The notes below the pieces were generated by a model that was not told the origin of the DNA, made no database searches, and saw nothing but the letters and a program-made list of their open reading frames with translations. DNA of 26,602 nt, taken from Bacteroidales bacterium. GTDB taxonomy: Bacteria; Bacteroidota; Bacteroidia; Bacteroidales; Muribaculaceae. The position numbers and the translations under genes were made by a program. The stretch's first letter is position 1; each line of letters begins with the position of its first letter. Location of the stretch: positions 1 through 26,602 of the forward strand of contig SFEA01000034.1 in NCBI GenBank assembly GCA_004557385.1, in the 5' to 3' direction. Below are positions 1 to 7,785 of the stretch, one piece after another.

Positions 1-28
1 TTAGGGGGCTTACTTTTGAAAAAATAAA

Positions 29-58
29 CCCCGAAGTCCAATTTATGAGGCTTCGGGG
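29..58 (-). terminator. Rho-independent terminator ending the folK-side operon
   Basis: CCCCGAAG (29-36) and CTTCGGGG (51-58) form a perfect 8-bp stem around a 14-nt loop. Read on the minus strand, the stem is followed by TTTATTTTTTC (28 to 18). This is a good intrinsic terminator for the minus-strand genes that end near 83-158. It lies about 25 nt beyond the second stop of the small ORF, which suggests that the transcription unit originally ran to 83. Confidence 0.85.
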
Positions 59-82
59 AGGGTATTTTTGCTCTTTGGAGTT

Positions 83-157
83 TTACCGGACAGCAATAAT
101 TCCTAATGAGTTAAGATAGTTTGTTAAGTCTACAGCATCATAGGTAGCCATGAACTC
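83..157 (-). pseudogene. In-frame continuation of the small ORF beyond its TAA stop
   Basis: After the TAA at 158-160 the same frame stays open for 24 more codons and ends with TAA at 83-85. The translation after the stop is EFMATYDAVDLTNYLNSLGI followed by IAVR. The stretch is AT-rich like the ORF before it, and the terminator follows directly. The simplest reading is one gene of about 74 codons interrupted by a nonsense change, for example CAA to TAA. The alternative is a separate 22-residue ORF starting at the ATG at 149-151. I do not recognise the protein. Confidence 0.4.
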
Positions 158-307
158 TTAATATGTCAAATCCAAATCTTTTATCACATTATCCTTCGAT
201 TCAGTGATGGGTTTGTTTTTTACATATTCAACTATATCATCGTATGATAAAGAATTTAATAACTCTACTTCTTTAATTTCTTCTTTTGTTAATGGAAACT
301 TTTTCAT
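158..307 (-). CDS. Small AT-rich hypothetical protein (49 aa)
   Basis: The ORF starts at the ATG at 305-307, 17 nt after the folK stop, and gives a 49-residue charged protein beginning MKKFPLTKEEIKEVELLNSL. The first half looks helical and there is no signal peptide, membrane segment or cysteine. The frame is open further upstream, but that part is only the shadow of folK. Its codons (ATA, TTA, AAA) are much richer in A and T than those of folK and tex, which suggests separate ancestry or transfer. The stop may be a nonsense mutation, because the frame continues to 83. I do not recognise the family. Confidence 0.5.
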   Translation of the reverse strand: MKKFPLTKEEIKEVELLNSLSYDDIVEYVKNKPITESKDNVIKDLDLTY

Positions 308-324
308 TGTAACTTTTTTGCCGG

Positions 325-699
325 TTATTTGTTGATTTCGTTCCATCCTTTGGCAAAATAGTATTGCGCAAAATCTTTTGGGCGCAACACTTCGCCGTTC
401 CACATCACAATGTCGATGTCGATGGGAATTGAGCCAAGGGATTTGCTTTGCGGTGTGCGCTCGCATTGGCGTTCGTAATCCTTCAGCAGTTTAGTCAACT
501 CGGGGTGGGTGAGTGCTGTGGCTATTTCAGCCACGGCGTTAAGATAGTCGGGGTCTTTGCCGTTCGAAGCCGGCGAGTTATACACCGACGAAAGTTTTGT
601 CAGTGTGGCAATGCCGCGCAGCCAGGCTATGCAGTTGGTCATCTGGGCTTCGCGGTCGGCGCTGTTGCTGCCAATGCTGAGCACTACTGCGTTGTTCAT
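325..699 (-). CDS. folK: Short FolK-like protein (HPPK family)
   Basis: HPPK transfers pyrophosphate from ATP to 6-hydroxymethyl-7,8-dihydropterin in cytoplasmic folate synthesis. The family start (VVLSIGSNSADRE, residues 5-17), the DYLNAVAEI segment near residues 51-59 and the Mg-binding D-x-D pair in IPIDIDIVMW are visible. At 124 residues it is clearly shorter than the usual 155-165. The Arg-Trp-Gly-Pro-Arg stretch normally before the D-x-D is replaced by SKSLGS. The C-terminal block of canonical HPPK (Pro-His-Pro and Phe-Val-Leu-Pro-Leu) is missing. It may be a reduced HPPK or a paralog with another role. Its ATG overlaps the tex stop by 4 nt (ATGA), suggesting translational coupling. Confidence 0.7.
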   Translation of the reverse strand: MNNAVVLSIGSNSADREAQMTNCIAWLRGIATLTKLSSVYNSPASNGKDPDYLNAVAEIATALTHPELTKLLKDYERQCERTPQSKSLGSIPIDIDIVMWNGEVLRPKDFAQYYFAKGWNEINK

Positions 700-2837
700 T
701 GTTTCACTCCTTTCATTGTGAGGGCTATGCGAGAGCGCTGTCTGTCGACTTGCTTGACGCGTACTGTGACTTTCTGACCGATTTTCACCACCTCGGCAGG
801 CGATTTCACGAATCGGTTGCTAAGTTCGGAGATGTGCACAAGTCCGTTTTCATGAATGCCAATGTCGACAAATACGCCAAACTGGGTGATGTTAGTCACC
901 ACGCCTTGCAGTTCCATGCCTTCGATGAGGTCGTCGATGGTGTTCACGTTGTCGTCGAACGTGGCAGTTTCGATGTCGGTGCGTGGGTCGCGCCCGGGTT
1001 TCTCAAGCTCCTGAAGGATGTCGACGAGCGTTGGTCTGCCCATCTGTGGCGTGATGTAGTTGTCGATGTTGATGCTTGAGCGTTTGCCGCTGTCGCTGAA
1101 TAGTTCAGCCACCGAGCAATGGCAGTCCTTTGCCATCTGTTGCACTAAGGCATAGCGTTCGGGGTGAATGGCAGAGTTGTCGAGTGGGTTGCCGCCGGCA
1201 ATACGCAAGAATCCGGCGCATTGCTCAAATGCCTTGGCACCCATTCGTGGCACTTTCATGATGTCGGTGCGCGAGGCGAAATTGCCGTTTTCGCTGCGGT
1301 AGTTAACAATGTTCTGTGCCAAAGTGGGGCCTATGCCAGCCACATAGGAGAGCAATTGTTTCGAAGCGGTGTTGACGTTCACGCCCACGCTGTTCACGCA
1401 GCTTTCCACCACAAAGTCGAGCGAACGCTTCAGTTTTGTTTGGTCGACGTCGTGCTGATATTGTCCCACGCCAATCGATTTCGGGTCGATTTTCACCAGT
1501 TCGGCAAGCGGGTCGATGAGTCGGCGACCTATCGACACGGCACCTCGCACGGTGACATCTTCGTTGGGGAACTCGTCGCGAGCCACCTTCGAAGCCGAAT
1601 AGATTGACGCTCCGCTTTCGCTCACCACGTACACCGGCATTGGCGAACCAAAGTCAATCGACTTGACGAAACGGGTGGTTTCGCGGCTGGCTGTGCCGTT
1701 GCCAATGGCAATGGCTTGAGCCGAAAAGCGTTTGGCAAGAGCGGTGAGCGTCGTGGTGGCGCCGGCGGTGTCGCAGCGCGGTGCGGTGGGGTAAATCACG
1801 TCGTGGTGCTTTAGGTCGCCCAGCTTGTCGAGGCACACCACTTTGCAACCGGTGCGGAATCCGGGGTCGATGGCTATCACGTTTTTCTCGCCGAGGGGTG
1901 GCGCAAAAAGCAGTTGCCGCACGTTTTGGGCAAACACCTCAATGGCTTCGTCGTCGGCTTTTGCTTTGGCTTGGTTGCGGAATTCGGTTTCGATTGAGGG
2001 TTTTATGAGTCGTTTGTAACTGTCGGCAGCGGCTTGTTCAACCAGTTGCGACGAATTGCCATAGCCGCGCACCACCACGTTGCACACCTCGTTGATGGCT
2101 TTCTCGGCATCGATGCTGATGTCGAGTTTCAGCATGCCCTCGTTTTCGCCACGCATCATGGCAAGTATGCGGTGCGATGAGCATCGCTTCAGGCTCTCGT
2201 TCACGTCGAAATATGTGGCATAGGTTTCGCCTTCCTGCTCCTTGCCTTTAGCCACAGTGCATTTTATGGTGGCTTCGCGAGCAAAGAGGCGGCGTATGGT
2301 GTTTCGCACGCGTTTGTTTTCCGACACCCATTCGGCAATGATGTCCTTAGCGCCTTGAATTGCTTCGTCGGTGCTTGGCACGTCGTCGTTCACATATCGC
2401 AGAGCGTTTTGCTCGATGTTGGCGTTGTTTTGCGCCATGATAAGCTTAGCCAGAGGCTCGAGGCCTTTTTGGCGAGCGATGTCGGCGCGAGTGCGGCGCT
2501 TAGGTTTGTAAGGCAGGTAAATATCTTCGAGTTGAGTAGAATCCCAGCAATTGTCGATTTGATTTTTTAGCTCGTCGGTAAGACGGTTTTGTGCCTCGAT
2601 GGTGGAAATGATAGTTTCTTTGCGCTTTGCCAGTTCGTTGAGGTTTTCAAGACATTCTTTAATGGCTTGAATCTGCGTTTCGGGGAGTGCTCCGGTGGCT
2701 TCTTTGCGATAGCGGGCAATGAACGGCACAGTGGCGCCGTCGTCAAGCAGCGCGATGGTTCGTTGCACCGAATTTATGTTGATTTCCAATCGGGTGGCTA
2801 TGAGGTTGGCAAAAGCCGGGTTTATCTTGTCAGTCAT
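696..2837 (-). CDS. tex: Tex-family S1 RNA-binding protein
   Basis: Tex is a cytoplasmic nucleic-acid-binding protein linked to transcription. At 713 residues the protein has the usual length. The N-terminal helical Tex region covers about residues 1-300. The YqgF/RNase H-like domain begins near 320 with VIAIDPGFRTGCKVVCLD. Helix-hairpin-helix repeats lie at about 485-560 (VNVNTASKQLLSYVAGIGPT). A C-terminal S1 domain occupies about 640-710 (ELQGVVTNITQFGVFVDIGI and GLVHISELS). The start overlaps the metallophosphoesterase stop by 4 nt, and the stop overlaps the folK start by 4 nt, so the three genes are probably coupled. All expected domains are present and intact. Confidence 0.95.
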   Translation of the reverse strand: MTDKINPAFANLIATRLEININSVQRTIALLDDGATVPFIARYRKEATGALPETQIQAIKECLENLNELAKRKETIISTIEAQNRLTDELKNQIDNCWDSTQLEDIYLPYKPKRRTRADIARQKGLEPLAKLIMAQNNANIEQNALRYVNDDVPSTDEAIQGAKDIIAEWVSENKRVRNTIRRLFAREATIKCTVAKGKEQEGETYATYFDVNESLKRCSSHRILAMMRGENEGMLKLDISIDAEKAINEVCNVVVRGYGNSSQLVEQAAADSYKRLIKPSIETEFRNQAKAKADDEAIEVFAQNVRQLLFAPPLGEKNVIAIDPGFRTGCKVVCLDKLGDLKHHDVIYPTAPRCDTAGATTTLTALAKRFSAQAIAIGNGTASRETTRFVKSIDFGSPMPVYVVSESGASIYSASKVARDEFPNEDVTVRGAVSIGRRLIDPLAELVKIDPKSIGVGQYQHDVDQTKLKRSLDFVVESCVNSVGVNVNTASKQLLSYVAGIGPTLAQNIVNYRSENGNFASRTDIMKVPRMGAKAFEQCAGFLRIAGGNPLDNSAIHPERYALVQQMAKDCHCSVAELFSDSGKRSSINIDNYITPQMGRPTLVDILQELEKPGRDPRTDIETATFDDNVNTIDDLIEGMELQGVVTNITQFGVFVDIGIHENGLVHISELSNRFVKSPAEVVKIGQKVTVRVKQVDRQRSRIALTMKGVKQ

Positions 2838-4015
2838 AATTTGCGTTTAAGGGTTATAATTGTCACTTCGGGCTTGGCGCCAAATCGGGCAGGCATGCCA
2901 ATGCAACCGGCTCCGATGTTCACGTAGAGGTGTTGCCCGTGAGCGTTGCTGTAGAGACCTTGCCATTCGTTGTATCGCAGCGACGAGGGCGAGATGCGTT
3001 TGCCAAATATGTTTAGCATTATTTGCATGGCGTGAGTGTGTCCGGCAAGCATCAGGTCGATGTTCGATGCCGGTTCCACCTCGCTTTTCCAATGCGATGG
3101 ATTGTGCGAGAGCAACACTTTGAAGCAGCTGTCGTTGAGCGCCGGGTAGGCTTCGCGCAGGTTGCCGTAGGTGTGGAAAGGCGGTTCGCCAATGTTTTCC
3201 ACGCCAATCACTTTAATTGAGTCGTTGCCGCGACTGATGGTGCAAGTGGCATTGAGCAGCACATCCCATCCGGCGGCTGTTTCGAGCCTAATCAGGTTGA
3301 TGCGGTCGGCAGCTTTTTCTTGAGGGTTGTTCCAGCGGTGATAGTCGCCATAGTCGTGATTGCCAAGCACCGACATCACGCCGTCGGGGGCATTAAGCAC
3401 TGAAAGGCATTTCACAAAAGGCGCGGCTTCAGCCGACGCGCTGTTCACAAGGTCGCCGGTGAAGCAAATCAGGTCGGGGTTCTGGCTATTGATAGCTTGC
3501 ACCAAATGATGAACAAATGTGGTGTCGGAGCCCAACGAGCCAAGATGAAAATCGGAGAACTGGGCTATGCGATAGCCGTCGAACTGGGCAGGCAGATTGC
3601 AGAATTCGATTTCAACCTGGCGCACGTCGATGTCGAACCGGGTGTGGCAAGTGGCATAGGTGGCTGAAGCGATAATGCCCAAAGCGGCAGCAACGGCAAC
3701 GGCGTTAACGGTGAGCCGGCACCAGCCTTGAGGTAATGCGCGTGCTGCAAGTGCAATGAGCGAATATGCGATTTTTGCTGTCAATATGGCACTATAGACG
3801 TAGATTGCTAACGACTTCGCAGGAATGTTGAGCAACGAAATAGGTGCAATTGCCGCAGCAACGACAATTGCACCTAACGTGAGCGACAACGCAATGTGAA
3901 TGCGTTGTAGCGCCTTTTTAGCGAAACTGATGCCTTTGAGCTGATTGTAGATGAACAAATCGGCAATCACATTAACCGCAATGGCTATGAGCAAAGGAAT
4001 CAGAAAAATTTTCAT
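2834..4015 (-). CDS. Membrane-anchored metallophosphoesterase (YkuE-like)
   Basis: This is a calcineurin-like phosphoesterase with an N-terminal membrane part. Hydrophobic stretches at about residues 1-20, 38-60, 65-92 and 103-120 suggest four membrane segments. The catalytic domain follows with every metal-site motif: IAQFSDFHLGS (D-x-H), CFTGDLVNS (GD), SVLGNHDYGD (GNHD), LLSHNP and LAGHTHAMQ (GHTH). Relatives include YkuE-type phosphoesterases and, more distantly, the lipid A hydrolase LpxH. The substrate cannot be read from the sequence. The gene sits 60 nt after the acyltransferase and overlaps tex by 4 nt, so it is probably in the same operon. Confidence 0.9.
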   Translation of the reverse strand: MKIFLIPLLIAIAVNVIADLFIYNQLKGISFAKKALQRIHIALSLTLGAIVVAAAIAPISLLNIPAKSLAIYVYSAILTAKIAYSLIALAARALPQGWCRLTVNAVAVAAALGIIASATYATCHTRFDIDVRQVEIEFCNLPAQFDGYRIAQFSDFHLGSLGSDTTFVHHLVQAINSQNPDLICFTGDLVNSASAEAAPFVKCLSVLNAPDGVMSVLGNHDYGDYHRWNNPQEKAADRINLIRLETAAGWDVLLNATCTISRGNDSIKVIGVENIGEPPFHTYGNLREAYPALNDSCFKVLLSHNPSHWKSEVEPASNIDLMLAGHTHAMQIMLNIFGKRISPSSLRYNEWQGLYSNAHGQHLYVNIGAGCIGMPARFGAKPEVTIITLKRKL

Positions 4016-4075
4016 TTATTTCTCGGAAGTTTTTTTGTTTCCGTTTTTTGGGTGGTTACAGCTTGTGGGAAGAGA

Positions 4076-5257
4076 TTATTCTTCGCCGAGAGCTGCAAGT
4101 TTGTTAATTAGAGGGTTGGCATACATCTCTATGATGCGTTGGCGTATATAAGCCTTGTCGTCGTCGTCGGTAGGCACCTTCACCTTTTCTATGCGGCGGT
4201 TGAGATACTTGTCGAAATAAGCAATGTCTTCGGCGGTGTAGCGGTCGGCAAAGCGCGATGTTCCGTTCATGCGGTCGTAAGCAATGTAGTTGCACGGATA
4301 AATCTCGTAGCCGGCATGAATGGCGCGGTCGATGATTCGGCATATTTCGTGAATCTTTTCTTGTTTGTCGAGGTCGGCAGGAATCTTGTCGAGCTGGTCG
4401 TTGATGCACGGAGCAAACTGGAAGTGGATGCGACCTTTGAAGCCACGCAAGCCGGTGAGCATGCTCAAGATGTCGTCGTTCTGCGATTTCTTGAAGTTCG
4501 GGTCTTTCTTCTTCATCAAGAATTCGGTGGCTTTGAGGTAGTCGTTCGGGTCGAACTCATAGCTGAGCGAGATGGGCGCAATGTTCAGTTGCTTGAGGCT
4601 TTGCACCGGGTCGGGGTTGTTGGCGCCTATTGTGAGCATCTTAATCACGCTGTCCTGAGTGCGGTCGTTGCTGTCCTTTGCGCGGCCCTGACGTTGGGCA
4701 ATCCATATTGAATCGTGCTTTTGGGTGATGGCAAAATGGATGTATCGCGATAGTTGTATGGCGGCAGCCAATCGGCCTTTGGTGGTGGTGTCGCGTTTCA
4801 CTATGAAGCTCTTGTTGATTCTCACCAGCGTAGAAATCCACTCAAAGGCAAGCAGGTTGTTGCCTATTGCCACCTCAGTGGTGGGGAAGTTGTTGCGAGT
4901 GAGTACAAGGTTGATGAACGAAGCGTCGAGCACGATGTCGCGGTGGTTAGTCACGAAAGTGTAAGGTTTAGTGGCGTCGAGGTTTTCGGTTCCGCCCGAA
5001 GTGATTCCGCTGGTGGTGCCGGCTTCGACGCGCTCGAGGTATTGGCAAGAATATTTCAGTTGGAAATCATGCTTGTTGTCGAGCTGGAGCAAACCTTTCT
5101 TGTATTCGTCGTAGTTGACGTCGGGCATTATGAATTCCACAAAGTACTTGAAACCGGGGTCTTCAACCATGGTTGCCATACGTTGTTTGAAGTCTTTGTC
5201 GTCTATCGGGCAAATGTCAGCAAATTCTTCAGGTGTGATAATTTCTTTAGGTTCCAT
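4076..5257 (-). CDS. 1-acyl-glycerol-3-phosphate acyltransferase family protein
   Basis: This 393-residue cytoplasmic or peripheral-membrane protein belongs to the PlsC-like acyltransferase superfamily, which transfers acyl groups to glycerol phosphates or other lipids. Motif I is TNHRDIVLDASF, with His105 and Asp111, so the spacing is H-x5-D rather than the usual H-x4-D. The second conserved block appears as WIAQRQGRAKDSNDRTQ, matching the Glu-Gly-x-Arg-Ser region loosely. The protein is longer than bacterial PlsC (about 240 residues) and looks like the Bacteroidetes-specific branch. It has its own promoter (5285-5315) and leads the minus-strand group that continues into the metallophosphoesterase. 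The exact acceptor lipid is unknown. Confidence 0.8.
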   Translation of the reverse strand: MEPKEIITPEEFADICPIDDKDFKQRMATMVEDPGFKYFVEFIMPDVNYDEYKKGLLQLDNKHDFQLKYSCQYLERVEAGTTSGITSGGTENLDATKPYTFVTNHRDIVLDASFINLVLTRNNFPTTEVAIGNNLLAFEWISTLVRINKSFIVKRDTTTKGRLAAAIQLSRYIHFAITQKHDSIWIAQRQGRAKDSNDRTQDSVIKMLTIGANNPDPVQSLKQLNIAPISLSYEFDPNDYLKATEFLMKKKDPNFKKSQNDDILSMLTGLRGFKGRIHFQFAPCINDQLDKIPADLDKQEKIHEICRIIDRAIHAGYEIYPCNYIAYDRMNGTSRFADRYTAEDIAYFDKYLNRRIEKVKVPTDDDDKAYIRQRIIEMYANPLINKLAALGEE

Positions 5258-5284
5258 TTTTCAATAAAAATATACATGACTTTT

Positions 5285-5315
5285 CAAAGTTACAAAAATA
5301 GTGTCATTATGCAAA
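5285..5315 (-). promoter_or_regulatory. Promoter of the acyltransferase operon
   Basis: The minus strand has TAACTTTG (5292-5285), a perfect match to the Bacteroidetes -7 element TAnnTTTG. A TTTG -33 element (5315-5312) lies 19 nt upstream. The start of transcription would be near 5278, leaving a leader of about 20 nt. An AT-rich perfect inverted repeat, ACATTTTT-GT-AAAAATGT (5327-5344), lies between this promoter and the rluD stop. It may be a weak terminator. Confidence 0.75.
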
Positions 5316-5345
5316 ACCATAATATTACATTTTTGTAAAAATGTT

Positions 5346-6419
5346 TCAGTGATTGGTGGCATTGCAGTAGTCGCGCCATTTTGCGATGAGCGCATTCATG
5401 TCGGCAGGTATCTCGCTGTCGAAGTCCATTTGCTGGTGGGTGACGGGGTGCACAAAGCCCAGCGTCTTGGCGTGGAGCGCTTGGCGCGGACAGGTTTTGA
5501 AGCAGTTTTGAATGAATTGGGCGTATTTGGCGGTAGTGTTGCCGCGCAAAATTTTGTCGCCGCCATATCGGGCATCGTTAAAGAGCGGGTGTCCGATGTG
5601 CTTCATGTGCACTCTGATTTGGTGGGTTCGTCCGGTTTCGAGTTGGCAACGCACCACAGCCACATGCCCGAGGTTTTCGAGGGTGTGATAGTGCGTCACG
5701 GCATGCTTTCCCATGTCGCCTTCGGGGAAAACGGTCATTTGCAGGCGGTCCTTTAGGCTGCGTCCAATGTTGCCTTCAACGGTGCCGTCGATGTCCTTCA
5801 TTTCGCCCCACACAACAGCCACGTATTGGCGTTTGGTGGTTTTGTTGAAGAATTGCAGTCCAAGATGGGTTTTTGCCCGAGGCGTCTTTGCAATCACCAG
5901 CAGTCCCGAAGTGTCCTTGTCGATTCGGTGCACGAGCCCCATGCGCGGGTCGCTCACGTCGTAGTCGGGGTTGTCCTTGAAATGATAGGCTAATGCATTC
6001 ACCAGTGTGCCGGTGTAGTTGCCATGTCCGGGGTGCACCACTAATCCTGCCGGTTTGTTCACCACCAGCAGTTCGTCGTCCTCATAAACGATGTCGAGAG
6101 GAATGTCTTCGGCAATGATTTCGTTTTCATATCTTGGGCGGTCCATGACGATGCGAATGTCGTCGCCCGGCTTTACTCGATAGTTCGATTTCACCACTTT
6201 GCCGTTCACTCTGATGCACTCGGCTTCGGCAGCATTTTGAATGCGGTTGCGCGAGGTGTTTGGAACGCGTGTGGTGAGGTATTTGTCGATTCGCAGCAGC
6301 ACTTGCCCCTTATCGACCACAAAGTGGAAGTGTTCCCAAAGGTCGCGCCCGTTTTCAGTGAAATCGGGTTGCTGCTCAAAATCGAAATCTTCGTTAGGTT
6401 CAAATATTTCGTTGTCCAT
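5346..6419 (-). CDS. rluD: RluA/RluD-family 23S rRNA pseudouridine synthase
   Basis: The enzyme converts uridines of large-subunit rRNA to pseudouridine. An S4-like RNA-binding domain lies at about residues 40-95 (LRIDKYLTTRVPNTSRNRIQ). The catalytic domain carries GLVHRIDKDTSGLLVIAK, in which the aspartate of HRID is the nucleophile. LETGRTHQIRVHMKHIGHPL further on is also typical. I chose the ATG at 6417-6419 (MDNEIFEPNEDF). Four more codons are open upstream, but they would start with TTG. The product is 357 residues, normal for the family in Bacteroidetes. It lies 57 nt after the PASTA gene in the same direction. Position specificity within the rRNA is inferred from the family. Confidence 0.92.
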   Translation of the reverse strand: MDNEIFEPNEDFDFEQQPDFTENGRDLWEHFHFVVDKGQVLLRIDKYLTTRVPNTSRNRIQNAAEAECIRVNGKVVKSNYRVKPGDDIRIVMDRPRYENEIIAEDIPLDIVYEDDELLVVNKPAGLVVHPGHGNYTGTLVNALAYHFKDNPDYDVSDPRMGLVHRIDKDTSGLLVIAKTPRAKTHLGLQFFNKTTKRQYVAVVWGEMKDIDGTVEGNIGRSLKDRLQMTVFPEGDMGKHAVTHYHTLENLGHVAVVRCQLETGRTHQIRVHMKHIGHPLFNDARYGGDKILRGNTTAKYAQFIQNCFKTCPRQALHAKTLGFVHPVTHQQMDFDSEIPADMNALIAKWRDYCNATNH

Positions 6420-6476
6420 ATTTGTTTTCAAATCACATGAGGGGGAAAACGGCGCAAAGCGATTGGTTTGCGCGCA

Positions 6477-7109
6477 TTAAATGAGCGACGGGTCGGTGAG
6501 CGTTTCGCCGCCGTCGTCAACAATAGTCACGTTGCTTTCAGGATTGTCAATCGAGTCGTTAGGATTGGCACCGTTGCCCACCTGCAAAGTGATTTGCGAC
6601 GATAGCAAAATCTTTTCGCCGGGAGCCACATTCCTGCCGTTGATGAGCACTCCAAGAATGAGTCCGTTGAATTCCGATTGCACCATTTCGATTTGTATGT
6701 TGCGGAATCCAAGTCCTTCGAGCATCGACTGGCCGGTGCGTGCCGACATGTCTTTTACGTTGGGCAGCGCAATGAGGCGAGGGCTGAACGGGGTCACGGT
6801 GAGGTAGATGGTGCGCTGTGCTTTCACGGCAGAGAACGCCTTAGGGCTTTGGTCGACCACGCATCCCGGCTTGAAAGTGTCGTTATACACCGAGTCGTTG
6901 ATTTCCCATTTCAGACCTTCGCGCTCGAGCATTTCAATGGCTTCGCGAAGCGGTTTGCCTTTCAGGTCGGGCACCTCCTGACTTTGCCCGTGCCTTGTGA
7001 AAATGTTCATAGCCAGAAAGCTGAGAGCAATGAGCACAATTGCCGTGATGGCAATAAGCACTGCGTTGAATATAATGGGGTGTTGCTTAGCGAAGGTTTG
7101 TATTTGCAT
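6477..7109 (-). CDS. PASTA-domain single-pass membrane protein
   Basis: The 210-residue product begins MQIQTFAKQHPIIF. A single hydrophobic helix follows at about residues 10-34, with the rest predicted outside. PASTA domain 1 covers about residues 43-105 (EVPDLKGKPLREAIEMLERE) and domain 2 about 107-180 (LPNVKDMSARTGQSMLEGLG). The tail is acidic and probably disordered. PASTA domains bind muropeptides or act as spacers in cell-wall proteins. This one has no kinase or transpeptidase domain. The ATG at 7107-7109 is preferred because a promoter -7 element lies at 7139-7146, inside the longer reading. The gene precedes rluD and likely shares its transcript. Confidence 0.88.
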   Translation of the reverse strand: MQIQTFAKQHPIIFNAVLIAITAIVLIALSFLAMNIFTRHGQSQEVPDLKGKPLREAIEMLEREGLKWEINDSVYNDTFKPGCVVDQSPKAFSAVKAQRTIYLTVTPFSPRLIALPNVKDMSARTGQSMLEGLGFRNIQIEMVQSEFNGLILGVLINGRNVAPGEKILLSSQITLQVGNGANPNDSIDNPESNVTIVDDGGETLTDPSLI

Positions 7110-7138
7110 GCTTTGTGTTGTTTGGTTTGTATTATATG

Positions 7139-7146
7139 CAAAATTA
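7139..7146 (-). promoter_or_regulatory. -7 element for the PASTA-rluD operon
   Basis: On the minus strand TAATTTTG matches TAnnTTTG exactly and lies 29 nt before the PASTA start codon. No clear TTTG -33 element sits at the right distance; a T-rich stretch is all that is visible. Confidence is therefore moderate. Confidence 0.5.
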
Positions 7147-7286
7147 CACATAAAAAACGAGAAAAGCGTGTAAGAATCGACAAATTTGCAATTGCGATGT
7201 GCAAATTATGTTGAGCTTGTTAGCAAGGCAAGCTGTGTAGGTGGAGTGAAAGGCGATAGGGGGAGAGTGTGGGTATAAAGCGGTAA

Positions 7287-7329
7287 AAGCGGACACATCG
7301 GTTGCAGGTGTTTGCCGATGTGTCCGCTT
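7287..7329 (-). terminator. Long perfect hairpin after rpoZ, probable terminator
   Basis: AAGCGGACACATCGG (7287-7301) and CCGATGTGTCCGCTT (7315-7329) form a perfect 15-bp stem with a 13-nt loop. On the minus strand the stem ends in CCGCTTTTACC, a short T run, so it can end bamD-rpoZ transcription. The plus side has no T run. The rest of the 7110-7449 gap shows no convincing gene. It holds the -7 element of the PASTA gene and a TTTTTTCGAAAAAA palindrome (7414-7427). Confidence 0.6.
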
Positions 7330-7449
7330 GGCATATTACTTGGCGTTTATGCATCGTCGAGCATGCCTTGAGTGGCTTGTGCGCGGTGATGATAAGCTAA
7401 TGTTCAGCCGTGGTTTTTTCGAAAAAAATGTCGTAGAGTGGATGACTAA

Positions 7450-7785
7450 TTAATCGAAGTTGTCGCGATTCTTAGCCATGTTGCGATAAGCAATCTTGCC
7501 TTCTTCAAACTCTTTTGTTGCAATGAGAGTAGGCTTAGGAAGATGCTCATAGTATTTCGAAATTTCAATTTGCTCGCGGTTCTCCGAGATTTCTTCGAGG
7601 CTGTCGTTCATCGACGCAAATTCCTGAAGTTTCTTTTCGAGGTCGCGCTTCATTTCGGCGGCAATTTGGTTGGCGCGTTTGCTGATGATGCACACGGTTT
7701 CGTAGATGTTGCCGGTGGGTTCGGCGAGTTCGATGAGGTCGTGTGTCACTGTGTTGAGCGGAGCATTTGTTTTCTTATAATCCAT
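7450..7785 (-). CDS. rpoZ: RNA polymerase omega subunit (Bacteroidetes type)
   Basis: The product is 111 residues. It starts MDYKKTNAPLNTVTHDLIEL and contains IYETVCIISKRANQIAAEMK, the conserved Rpb6/omega segment that helps fold and hold the beta-prime subunit. The C-terminal part (EISKYYEHLPKPTLIATKEF) is typical of the Bacteroidetes version. The start at 7785 is chosen by family alignment; four codons upstream in frame would use a weaker start. It follows bamD by 100 nt on the same strand, an arrangement common in Bacteroidales, and is probably co-transcribed with it. Confidence 0.9.
   Translation of the reverse strand: MDYKKTNAPLNTVTHDLIELAEPTGNIYETVCIISKRANQIAAEMKRDLEKKLQEFASMNDSLEEISENREQIEISKYYEHLPKPTLIATKEFEEGKIAYRNMAKNRDNFD

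Noticed and set aside
5327..5344. Inverted repeat ACATTTTT-GT-AAAAATGT after rluD as a terminator
   Set aside because: The stem is almost all A-T with a 2-nt loop and no following T run. It is mentioned only with the nearby promoter.
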